Source: Microbispora siamensis (GTDB lineage Bacteria > Actinomycetota > Actinomycetes > Streptosporangiales > Streptosporangiaceae). Taken from it: DNA of 53,610 bases. The stretch lies in the NCBI RefSeq assembly GCF_016863095.1, contig NZ_BOOF01000062.1, forward strand, positions 1-53,610. Reading direction: 5' to 3'. Shown here piece after piece: positions 43,336 through 50,512 of this stretch. The position numbers and the translations under genes were made by a program. Under the pieces are notes generated by a model, which was given only the letters and a program-made list of their open reading frames with translations, was not told the origin of the DNA and made no database searches. How positions within the stretch are numbered: the first letter of the stretch is position 1; each line of letters starts with the position of its first letter.

Positions 43336-43414
43336 CACCGTTAATCACACAGGGAATGCATCGACTCCGGGCCTCCTTGACTTATGGGGAGGCGACTGAG
43401 GAGGCACGTGCGCG

Positions 43415-43948
43415 ATGAGCACCCCTGTGGCCCGGAGGGTCGGCCATGACGGCACCAGGAGGATTCCGGCCGTCAATCCCCAGCACTTCAGGAACGTCCT
43501 CGGCAGGTACGCCACCGGCGTCGTGGCCGTCACCGCGATCGACCCGGAGACCGGGGAGCCGAGCGGCCTGGCGGTCAACTCCTTCACGTCCGTGAGCCTC
43601 GATCCGCCGCTGGTGTCGTTCTGCGTCTCGCGGGCCAGCACGAGCTGGCCGCGCCTCAAGGCCGCGACGACCCTGTGCGTCAACGTGCTCGCCGACCACC
43701 AGGAGCAGGTGTGCGAGCGGCTCGCCGCGAAGGGCGGGGACAAGTTCTCCGGCCTGTCGTGGGCCCTGTCCCCCGGCGGCGCGCCCGTGCTGGACGGCGC
43801 GCTCGCCTGGATCGACTGCACGGTGGACCGGGAGCATCCGGCCGGCGACCACGTGATCGTCGTCGCCCGGGTCACCGGGCTCGACCGGTACGACGACGGC
43901 GGCCCGCTGGTGTTCTTCCGCGGCGCGTACGGGAGCTTCACTCCCTGA
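43415..43948 (+). CDS. Flavin reductase, HsaB-like component of a two-component monooxygenase
   Basis: A 177-residue flavin-reductase-like (FMN-binding split barrel) protein: HFRNVLGRYATGVVAVTAIDPETGEPSGLAVNSFTSVSLDPPLVSFCVSRASTSWPRLK and DCTVDREHPAGDHVIVVARV. The pattern is close to mycobacterial HsaB, which supplies reduced flavin to an oxygenase in steroid degradation. No oxygenase partner is adjacent. GAGGAGG lies 10 nt before ATG 43415. The SDR gene follows after 32 bp but has its own promoter. Confidence 0.9.
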   Translation: MSTPVARRVGHDGTRRIPAVNPQHFRNVLGRYATGVVAVTAIDPETGEPSGLAVNSFTSVSLDPPLVSFCVSRASTSWPRLKAATTLCVNVLADHQEQVCERLAAKGGDKFSGLSWALSPGGAPVLDGALAWIDCTVDREHPAGDHVIVVARVTGLDRYDDGGPLVFFRGAYGSFTP

Positions 43949-43974
43949 CGCGGGAACCGACCGGTCGGTATGCT
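43945..43974 (+). promoter_or_regulatory. Leaderless promoter with a TetR-like palindromic operator
   Basis: CTGACG (-35, 43945-43950), 18-bp spacer, TATGCT (-10, 43969-43974), ATG six nt later. The perfect 14-bp palindrome ACCGACCGGTCGGT (43956-43969) fills the spacer, a standard TetR-family operator position. The TGA of the flavin reductase lies inside the -35. Confidence 0.6.
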
Positions 43975-43980
43975 GCCCGC

Positions 43981-44736
43981 ATGACTCTGTTCTCGGTGGA
44001 AGGCAAGACGGTCGTCGTCACGGGCGGGTCCCGGGGCATCGGGAAGATGATCGCGCGCGGGTTCCGCGACGCGGGCGCCGTCGTCTACATCTCCTCACGG
44101 AAGAAGGACGAGCTGGAGGCGACGGCCGCCGAGCTGGGCTGCCACGCCGTACAGGCGGACCTGTCCACCCCCGACGGCGTCGAGGCGCTGGCGCAGGCGG
44201 TGTCGGAGCGGGAGAGCCGGCTCGACGTGCTCGTCAACAACGCGGGGGCGAGCTGGGGCGCGCCGCTGGAGGAGTATCCGGAGCACGCCTTCGACAAGCT
44301 CTGGAACATCAACGTCAAGGGCGTCTTCTTCCTCACCCGCCGCTTCCTGCCCCTGCTGCGCGCCGCCGCATCGCCTGACGACCCGGCACGTGTGATCAAC
44401 ATCGGGTCGATCGACGGGCTCCGGGTGCCGTTCATGGAGAACTACGCGTACTCGGCGGCCAAGGCGGGCGTCCACATGCTTACCCGGCACCTGGCCCGCC
44501 AGCTCGCCCGGGAGTCGATCACGGTCAACGCGATCGCGCCGGGGCCGTTCGAGTCGAAGATGATGGCCTTCGCGCTCGACGACCCCGAGATGCGCGGCGC
44601 GATCGAGAGCAACGTCCCGCTGGGCCGGATCGGCAGGCCCGACGACATGGCCGGCGCGGCCGTTTTCCTCGCCTCACGCGCCGGGTCGTACCTGACCGGC
44701 ACCGTGATCCCGGTGGACGGCGGCATCTCCGCCTAG
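43981..44736 (+). CDS. SDR-family oxidoreductase (RhlG/FabG-like)
   Basis: A 251-residue classical SDR: VVVTGGSRGIGKMIARGF, LVNNAGASWGAPLEEY, NIGSIDGLRVP and the catalytic YSAAKAG, ending SYLTGTVIPVDGG. The arrangement resembles RhlG-type 3-oxoacyl reductases. The start is ATG 43981 (leaderless), not the longer frame that runs into the flavin reductase gene. Its promoter carries a TetR-type palindrome. The substrate is unknown. Confidence 0.93.
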   Translation: MTLFSVEGKTVVVTGGSRGIGKMIARGFRDAGAVVYISSRKKDELEATAAELGCHAVQADLSTPDGVEALAQAVSERESRLDVLVNNAGASWGAPLEEYPEHAFDKLWNINVKGVFFLTRRFLPLLRAAASPDDPARVINIGSIDGLRVPFMENYAYSAAKAGVHMLTRHLARQLARESITVNAIAPGPFESKMMAFALDDPEMRGAIESNVPLGRIGRPDDMAGAAVFLASRAGSYLTGTVIPVDGGISA

Positions 44737-44749
44737 CCTCGTCCCCGCA

Positions 44750-44755
44750 TAGCCT
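44750..44755 (+). promoter_or_regulatory. Leaderless -10 of the LOG-like gene
   Basis: TAGCCT ends 7 nt before ATG 44763, the same hexamer and spacing as at dapB; it decides the start over GTG 44757. Confidence 0.5.
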
Positions 44756-44762
44756 GGTGCGC

Positions 44763-45254
44763 ATGTGGCAGGTGGCGGTGTGCGGGCCGGGCGAGTGCAC
44801 CCCGCAGGAGGCCGAGGCGGCCCGTGACGTGGGCCGCCTGCTGGCCGAGGGCGGCGCGGTCGTGCTGTGCGGCGGGTACGGCGGGGTGATGGCCGCCGCG
44901 GCGGCGGGCGCGCGAAAGGCCGGAGGCGTCGTGGTCGGCGTCCTGTCCGGCCGGGACCGCGCCGGGGCGAGCCCGGACCTCACCGTGGCCCTTCCCACCG
45001 GCCTCGGCGAGGCCCGCAACGCGCTGATCGTGCGGGCCGCCGACGCGGTCGTCGTCGTGGGCGGCTCCTGGGGCACGCTGTCGGAGCTGGCCCTCGCCCA
45101 GCGGGCCGGCACGCCGGTCATCACCCTCGGCGGGTGGCGGGTCCTCGACGCCGAGGGAGGTCCCGTACCCGGTCCGGTGGCCGCCGCCGGCCCGGCCGAC
45201 GCCGTACGGCTGGCGCTCGCCGCCGCCGAGCGGGCCCGCCCGCTCAGCCCTTGA
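44763..45254 (+). CDS. TIGR00725-family (LOG/lysine-decarboxylase-like Rossmann) protein
   Basis: A 163-residue protein of the LOG-like superfamily: VVLCGGYGGVMAAAAAGARKAGGVVVGVLSG, LGEARNALIVRAADAVVVVGGSWGTLSELALA. Relatives bind nucleotides, and some act as cytokinin riboside phosphohydrolases or molybdenum-cofactor carriers; here the PGGxGTxxE loop is GGSWGTLSE, typical of TIGR00725 proteins of unknown function. Its 3' end overlaps the convergent ATP-grasp gene by 11 bp. Confidence 0.88.
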   Translation: MWQVAVCGPGECTPQEAEAARDVGRLLAEGGAVVLCGGYGGVMAAAAAGARKAGGVVVGVLSGRDRAGASPDLTVALPTGLGEARNALIVRAADAVVVVGGSWGTLSELALAQRAGTPVITLGGWRVLDAEGGPVPGPVAAAGPADAVRLALAAAERARPLSP

Positions 45255-46068
45255 GCATCTCGGCGAGCGTCTCGGCGAACAGGTCGGGCGCGGCCAGTTC
45301 GTCCCGCAGGAACAGGTAGGGCTCGGTGAGCTCCAGCTCGATCAGGACCGGCTCGCCGTCCGGCATCCGCACCAGGTCCACCCGGGCGTACAGCAGGTTC
45401 TCCGGCACGGCGGCCAGGACCCGCTCGGCGAGGGCGAACTGATCGTCGTCCGGGTCACGCAGCGTGGCGCGGTTCTCCGCGGTCTCCGCCACGCCGGTGA
45501 GCATCGGGTGCCGCCGTACGGCGTGGCTGAACTGGCCGCCGAAGTACAGCAGCGACAGCTCCCCCTCCTGCTCGACGGACGGGATGTACGGCTGCACCAT
45601 GACCGTGCGGCCCGCGGCGAGCAGCGCGGCCGCGTGGCCCGCGGCGGCGTCCCGGTCCCTGGTGCGGATGGTGTCCCGGGCCCCCGCGGAGACGGCGGGC
45701 TTGACCACGTACTCGTCCCATTCGGGCAGATCCGTTCCGGATTCGGCCCAGTGGGTGGGAACCGTGGGCACGCCGAGCGTGCGCAGGTAGGTCTTGTCGG
45801 TGTTCCATTCGATCACCGACGCCGGGTTGAACAGCCGCGTCACCGACTCCACCCGGTGGGCCCACGCGACGAACTCGTCACGACGCTCGATGTAGTCCCA
45901 GGCGGAGCGGACGACCGCCGCGTCGAAGTCCGACCAGTCGACGCGGGGGTCGTGCCAGCTCACCGGCGAGCCCTCGATGCCGGCCCCGAGCCAGGCGGCG
46001 AGGACGATCTCCCGCTCGTCGTCCTGCCCGGCGGCCGGATGGTCCGTGGTGACGTAGGCGACCTTCAT
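45244..46068 (-). CDS. ATP-grasp domain protein
   Basis: A 274-residue protein with an ATP-grasp arrangement: WNTDKTYLRTLGVPTVPTHW (N-terminal lysine region), WDEYVVKPAVSAGARDTIRTR, MVQPYIPSVEQEGELSLLYFGG and the metal-binding VLIELELTEPYLFL. It resembles RimK/glutathione-synthetase-like ligases that join a carboxylate to an amine; the substrate is unknown. GGGAG lies just before ATG 46068. It lies 46 bp downstream of the GH3 gene on the same strand. Confidence 0.9.
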   Translation of the reverse strand: MKVAYVTTDHPAAGQDDEREIVLAAWLGAGIEGSPVSWHDPRVDWSDFDAAVVRSAWDYIERRDEFVAWAHRVESVTRLFNPASVIEWNTDKTYLRTLGVPTVPTHWAESGTDLPEWDEYVVKPAVSAGARDTIRTRDRDAAAGHAAALLAAGRTVMVQPYIPSVEQEGELSLLYFGGQFSHAVRRHPMLTGVAETAENRATLRDPDDDQFALAERVLAAVPENLLYARVDLVRMPDGEPVLIELELTEPYLFLRDELAAPDLFAETLAEMLKG

Positions 46069-46114
46069 GACGCTCCCATTCGCATGTCAGCAGTGACCAA
46101 TGCTATGGGAGATG

Positions 46115-47602
46115 TCAGGCGAGGCCGGCCAGCACCTCGGCCGCCGCCTGGCCGCAGACCCGGGCGGCGCCGTGCGTGGCGATGTGGACCGCCCCCAGGT
46201 CCGTACGGCCCGGCAGCCCCATCTCGATCACGACGCCGTCCGGCCGGGCGGCCAGCAGGCGCTCCAGCAGGTCGGTCTGCCAGGGGTGGCGGTGGGCGTC
46301 CCGCACCACGATGACGAGGGGCCGGTCGGCGGCCTGGCTCAGCACGGTGCCGGCGACGCCGTTGTGGACGTCCGGCTGCCGCAGCCGGGCGACCGTGGTG
46401 CCGGGCAGCAGCTTGCTCAGCGGCTCCCCCGCGCCCCACGGCATGCCCTTGTCGATCGCGAGGTTGGTCTCCGGCGCGAGCTCCACCACGTGCGGGGCGG
46501 CGGCCAGCGGCAGCACGCCGTCCGCCCCGTGCCGGGTCACCCGCAGGGCCCGGCGGGCGGCGACCAGCCCGATCTCGTCCTGGCGATCGTCCAGGGGCGG
46601 GGCCTGCATCTGCCAGGCGGTCAGGGCGCGCACCCGCGCGGCCGCGTCGGCGAGCCGCTCCTCCGACAGCCTGCCCTCGGTCACCGCGTCCGCGACGGCG
46701 TCGCGGATGTGCTCGTGGGTCGCCTCGTCGGCGTTCTCCCCGCCCACGCAGACCGCGTCGGCCCCCGCCGCCACGGCCATCGCGCTCGCGCCGCCCAGGC
46801 CGTACCGGCCGGAGACGGCGGCCATCTCGATGCCGTCGGTGACGATCAGGCCCTCGAAGCCCAGCTCCTCGCGCAGCAGGCCGGTGAGGACGCGGGGGCT
46901 GAGCGTCGCCGGCAGGTCCTCGTCGTACGCCGTGACCAGCAGGTGACCGGTCATGATCGAGCGCACGCCCTCGGCGATGGCCACCCGGAACGGCCACAGC
47001 TCGACCTCGGCCAGTTCCTCCCGGGAGACCGTGACGCGCGGGACGCCGTGGTGGGAGTCGACCGACGTGTCGCCGTGCCCGGGGAAGTGCTTGGCGCAGG
47101 CCGCCACGCCGGTGGACTGCAGGCCGCGGATCCAGGCGGCCGTGTGCCGCGCGACGAGCAGCGGATCGGCGCCGAACGACCGCAGGCCGATGACCGGGTT
47201 GTCCGGGTTGGAGTTGACGTCTGCGGCCGGGGCGAAGTCGATGTTCACCCCCGCCGCCCGCAGGTCCCACCCGATGTCGCGGGCCACCCGCTCGGTCAGC
47301 TCCACGTCGTCCACGACGCCCAGGGCGTAGTTGCCCGGCCGTGAGCTGCCCGTACGGGCCTCAAGCCTCGTCACCTCCCCGGCTTCCTCGTCGATGCCGA
47401 TCAGGATCTCCGGATTCTCCGCGCGCAGGGCCGAGGTGAGTGCGGCGAGCTGGGCCGGGGTGTCGACGTTCCGGGAGAACAGCACCACACCGGCGAGCCC
47501 GCCGGCGAGCCGCCGCCGCACCCAGTCGGGGGCGGTGGTCCCGGTGAAGCCGGGCAACAGGACCGTGTCGGCCAGACGGAGCAGGTCAGGGCTTCGCTTC
47601 AT
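46115..47602 (-). CDS. Glycoside hydrolase family 3, NagZ-type beta-N-acetylhexosaminidase
   Basis: A 495-residue GH3 enzyme. GVVLFSRNVDTPAQLAAL, IGIDEEAGEVTRL, the NagZ signature KHFPGHGDTSVDSHHGVP (His/Asp acid-base pair) and GLIVTDGIEM (nucleophile Asp) are all present, with an extra C-terminal alpha/beta domain. No signal peptide is seen, so it is probably intracellular, acting on GlcNAc-MurNAc or chitin fragments. The start MKRSPDLLRL at 47602 is preferred; ATG 47620 is possible. A 19-bp palindrome 42-60 nt upstream suggests sugar-responsive repression. Confidence 0.92.
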   Translation of the reverse strand: MKRSPDLLRLADTVLLPGFTGTTAPDWVRRRLAGGLAGVVLFSRNVDTPAQLAALTSALRAENPEILIGIDEEAGEVTRLEARTGSSRPGNYALGVVDDVELTERVARDIGWDLRAAGVNIDFAPAADVNSNPDNPVIGLRSFGADPLLVARHTAAWIRGLQSTGVAACAKHFPGHGDTSVDSHHGVPRVTVSREELAEVELWPFRVAIAEGVRSIMTGHLLVTAYDEDLPATLSPRVLTGLLREELGFEGLIVTDGIEMAAVSGRYGLGGASAMAVAAGADAVCVGGENADEATHEHIRDAVADAVTEGRLSEERLADAAARVRALTAWQMQAPPLDDRQDEIGLVAARRALRVTRHGADGVLPLAAAPHVVELAPETNLAIDKGMPWGAGEPLSKLLPGTTVARLRQPDVHNGVAGTVLSQAADRPLVIVVRDAHRHPWQTDLLERLLAARPDGVVIEMGLPGRTDLGAVHIATHGAARVCGQAAAEVLAGLA

Positions 47603-47643
47603 GCTGCGCCCGCAGGGCATCGCTCAGGCATGCCCCGCAATCT

Positions 47644-47662
47644 AATAGGAAAGTTTCCTATT
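47644..47662. promoter_or_regulatory. 19-bp palindromic operator upstream of the GH3 gene
   Basis: AATAGGAAA-G-TTTCCTATT: perfect 9-bp arms around one base, in the short gap between phoD and the GH3 gene. AT-rich in a very GC-rich background. A ROK or LacI-type repressor of amino-sugar genes is the likeliest binder (inference). Confidence 0.6.
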
Positions 47663-47676
47663 TGCTAGAGGGAAGG

Positions 47677-49053
47677 TCACACATCGACGCGGTGGAGCCT
47701 GTTCTCCTTCACCTCGAAGCCGGCGATCGTGGTCAGCGGCGCGCCGGGACGGTCCACGAAGGCCACGGCCCGGTAGTCCGCCCGGAAGTTCTCCATGTCG
47801 GCCACGCAGGACACGTAGCCGTGGCGGCTGTCGAAGAACGCGATGTGCGGGTTCAGCTCCAGGATCGCGCTCGCGTCGGTGACGCCCGGCATGCTCGTCA
47901 CCGACGGCCCGACGAACTCGACCCCGAGGGCGCGGGAGGCCGGATCCGCCCAGTCGGCGCGCACGTCGGAGGCGTACGCGCTGTGCACGTCGCCGCTCAG
48001 CACGACCAGCCCGTCGGGGGCGGCGGCGAGCACGCGGGCGCGCGAGTCGGGGTAGCCGTCCCAGGCGTCGGCGCTGACGGGTTCGAGCGGGAACCTGCGC
48101 TGGGAGAAGAACACCGCCTGGGCGAGCACCTTCCACCGGGCCGTCGATCCATGCAGCCGGTCGGTCAGCCACTTCTCCTGCTCGGCGCCGAGCATGTCGC
48201 GCCCCTCGCGATACTGCCGCGTGTCGGCGAGCAGGAAGTCGGCCACCCGGCCGTACGGCCGCCGGCGGTAGTTCTGCAGGCCGGACCCGGACGGGCGGAC
48301 GCGCAGCGGCTGGTGCTCGTAGTACGCCTTGAACGCGGCGGCCCTGCGCTTGAGGAAGGCGGCGGGGCTGCCGCCGTCACCGGGCAGCGCGCCCGCCCAG
48401 TTGTCGCGGACCTCGTGGTCGTCGGGGATCGCGATCCACGGCGCGGCGGCGTGGGCTGCCTGCAGGTCCGGGTCCATCTTGTAGCGGGCGTAGCGGTCGC
48501 GGTAGGCGCCCAGTGTCGTGCACTCGGCCGTCGACTCCAGCGGGCGCACCCAGCGGCCCGGCTTGGGGTTCTTCGGCTTGCCGTACTCGTAGATGTAGTC
48601 GCCGAGGTGGAGGACCAGGTCGGGCCGCTCGCCGGCGAGGTGGCGCAGCGCGGTGAAGTAGCCGTGCTCGTAGCGCTGGCAGGAGACGAAACAGAACCGG
48701 ACGGGGGCGGTCGAATCCGGGCCGGGCGCGGTCCTGGTGCGGCCCACCGGGCTGACGTGGCCCTCGATGGAGAAGCGGTAGAAGTAGTCGGCCGCGGGCC
48801 GCAGCCCGGTCACCCGTACGTGCACGCTGTGCGCCCAGTCCGGCTGCGCGGGGGCCGTGCCCGACTGGAGGACCTTCGTGAACCCCTCGTCCTCGGCGAG
48901 CTCCCACCGTACGGTCATCGCCCGGCTGGGCATGCCGCCGGGCTGTGTCGGATGCAGCGGCTCGGGGGCCAGACGGGTCCACAGGATCACGCCGTCGGAT
49001 AACGGCTCTCCTGACGCCACCCCCAAGGTGAACGGATACCCCATTTTCGCCAT
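47677..49053 (-). CDS. PhoD-like alkaline phosphatase/phosphodiesterase without signal peptide
   Basis: A 458-residue PhoD-family metallophosphoesterase: FTLGVASGEPLSDGVILWTRLAPEPL, LVLHLGDYIYEYG, AIPDDHEVRDNWAG, ADTRQYREG and VVLSGDVHSAY supply the metal ligands, with an N-terminal Ig-like domain. Secreted PhoD enzymes begin with a Tat signal; here the mature-type sequence begins at residue 5 (MAKMGYPFTLG) and no in-frame extension exists, so the protein appears cytoplasmic. AGGA lies upstream of ATG 49053. It diverges from the KstR2-like gene. Confidence 0.93.
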   Translation of the reverse strand: MAKMGYPFTLGVASGEPLSDGVILWTRLAPEPLHPTQPGGMPSRAMTVRWELAEDEGFTKVLQSGTAPAQPDWAHSVHVRVTGLRPAADYFYRFSIEGHVSPVGRTRTAPGPDSTAPVRFCFVSCQRYEHGYFTALRHLAGERPDLVLHLGDYIYEYGKPKNPKPGRWVRPLESTAECTTLGAYRDRYARYKMDPDLQAAHAAAPWIAIPDDHEVRDNWAGALPGDGGSPAAFLKRRAAAFKAYYEHQPLRVRPSGSGLQNYRRRPYGRVADFLLADTRQYREGRDMLGAEQEKWLTDRLHGSTARWKVLAQAVFFSQRRFPLEPVSADAWDGYPDSRARVLAAAPDGLVVLSGDVHSAYASDVRADWADPASRALGVEFVGPSVTSMPGVTDASAILELNPHIAFFDSRHGYVSCVADMENFRADYRAVAFVDRPGAPLTTIAGFEVKENRLHRVDV

Positions 49054-49112
49054 GGGTTCGATCCTGCCCTACAGATCCCGGTCGTGCGGGGAGGTCGGCC
49101 GAGGCGAGAATG

Positions 49113-49141
49113 TGAACAAGCTCTTGCTCGACGGCCATAAT
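49113..49141 (+). promoter_or_regulatory. Promoter of the KstR2-like gene with an exact KstR2-type operator
   Basis: TGAACA (-35, 49113-49118), 17-bp spacer, CATAAT (-10, 49136-49141), then GTG 49149 seven nt later. AACAAGCTCTTGCT (49115-49128) matches the mycobacterial KstR2 consensus AnCAAGnnCTTGnT at every fixed position. Confidence 0.7.
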
Positions 49142-49148
49142 GGGAGCC

Positions 49149-49820
49149 GTGAACCAGCGTAAGGACTCCGGCGGCACGGCCGCGCCGGTCAAGGCGAAGC
49201 GGGGGACGGCCGGTTCGGCGTCCGAACGGCGCGACCACCTCGTCAAGCTCGCCGCCGAGTTGTTCGCGCGCAAGGGCTTCCAGGCCACCACGGTGCGGGA
49301 GATCGCGCTTGAGGCCGGCATCCTCTCCGGGAGCCTCTACCACCACTTCGACTCCAAGGAGACGATCGTCGACGAGGTGCTGCGCACCTTCCTCGAGGAT
49401 CTGATCACCCGCTACCGCGCGGCGCTGACCACGCACGCCGACCCGCGTTCTGTCCTGGCGGAGATGGTCCGCATCGGCTTCGGCACGCTGGAGGACCACC
49501 GGGCGGCCATCACGGTCATGCAGAACGACTGGAACTACCTGCGCTCGCTGCCCGGCGACCGGTTCGACTACCTGGTGCGGGCCGAGGACGAGGTCGAGCG
49601 CATGTGGGTGGAGCAGATCACGAGCGGCCAGGCCGCCGGCCAGTTCCGCCCCGACGTCGATCCCAAGCTCACCTACCGGATGATCCGCGACACGATCTGG
49701 GTGACCGTGCGCTGGTTCCGCCCGGGCGGCAGGCTCGACACCGACGCCCTGGCCGACCACTTCGTCAAGCTGCTGTTCGACGGCCTGGCGACCGGCGAGC
49801 GGGCGAGCCAGCCGTCATGA
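49149..49820 (+). CDS. TetR-family regulator, KstR2-like
   Basis: A 223-residue TetR protein with HTH FQATTVREIALEAGILSGSLYHHFDSKETIVDEVL and the C-terminal GQFRPDVDPKLTYRMIRDTIWVTVRWFRPGGRL, both very like mycobacterial KstR2, the repressor of genes degrading the last steroid rings with a CoA-thioester ligand. The start is GTG 49149: ATG 49140 would lie within the -10 box. Its promoter holds an exact KstR2-type operator, implying autoregulation. The stop overlaps the next gene (ATGA). No steroid-ring genes are nearby, so the regulon must lie elsewhere or differ. Confidence 0.9.
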   Translation: MNQRKDSGGTAAPVKAKRGTAGSASERRDHLVKLAAELFARKGFQATTVREIALEAGILSGSLYHHFDSKETIVDEVLRTFLEDLITRYRAALTTHADPRSVLAEMVRIGFGTLEDHRAAITVMQNDWNYLRSLPGDRFDYLVRAEDEVERMWVEQITSGQAAGQFRPDVDPKLTYRMIRDTIWVTVRWFRPGGRLDTDALADHFVKLLFDGLATGERASQPS

Positions 49821-50497
49821 CGCTACTCAAGGCCGTACGGCACGCGCTGACCGAGCTCGCCGACCCCGCGCGCGCCGCCTCCATGCGGTCGTACATGAAG
49901 TCGGAGATGCCGTTCCTCGGGGTGACGGCCGTGCCGCGGCGGGCCGCGCTGCGCAAGGTCTTCGCCGAGCACCGGCTGGACAGCGCCCCCGAGTGGCGCA
50001 GGGCGGTGCTGGCGCTGTGGCGCGAGGCGGAATACCGCGAGGAGCGCTACGCCGCCATCGAGCTGTCCGCGCACCGCTTCTACCGGTCCTGGCAGACGCT
50101 CTACACCATCCCCATGTACGAGGAGATGGTCGTCACCGGGGCCTGGTGGGATCTGGTCGACGACATCGCCGTGCACCGGATCGGCACGCTGCTGCGCCTG
50201 TACCCCGAGAGCATGCGCCGCCTGGTGCTGGAGTGGGCGCACGACCCCGACCTGTGGAAGCGGCGCACCGCCATCCTGTGCCAGAACTCGTTCAAGGATC
50301 GGACCGACGTCCACCTGCTCTACGCCTGCATCGAGCCGAGCCTGTCGGACACCGACTTCTTCGCCCGTAAGGCGATCGGCTGGGCGCTGCGGGAGTACGC
50401 GAAGACCAACCCGCAGGAGGTGCTCCGCTACGTGAAGCACCAGGGCATCAGCGGGCTGAGCCGCCGCGAGGCGCTGCGCAACATCCCTGACGCGTAG
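49817..50497 (+). CDS. AlkD-like DNA alkylation repair protein
   Basis: A 226-residue all-helical HEAT-like repeat protein of the AlkD/AlkC DNA glycosylase family: MRSYMKSEMPFLGVTAVPRRAALRKVF, REAEYREERYAAIELSAHRFYR, WWDLVDDIAVHRIGTLLR, WKRRTAILCQNSFKDRTD, FFARKAIGWALREYAKTNPQEVLRYVK. It excises N3- and N7-alkylpurines without base flipping. The ATG at 49817 overlaps the KstR2-like stop, so the two are translationally coupled, an unusual pairing. Confidence 0.9.
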   Translation: MTLLKAVRHALTELADPARAASMRSYMKSEMPFLGVTAVPRRAALRKVFAEHRLDSAPEWRRAVLALWREAEYREERYAAIELSAHRFYRSWQTLYTIPMYEEMVVTGAWWDLVDDIAVHRIGTLLRLYPESMRRLVLEWAHDPDLWKRRTAILCQNSFKDRTDVHLLYACIEPSLSDTDFFARKAIGWALREYAKTNPQEVLRYVKHQGISGLSRREALRNIPDA

Positions 50498-50512
50498 AGC
50501 AGGCGGGGCTGG

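Noticed and set aside
49115..49128. KstR2-type site as a regulator of phoD
   Set aside because: It lies 62 bp upstream of phoD, so an effect is possible, but no phoD promoter overlapping it is visible; only autoregulation is supported by geometry.
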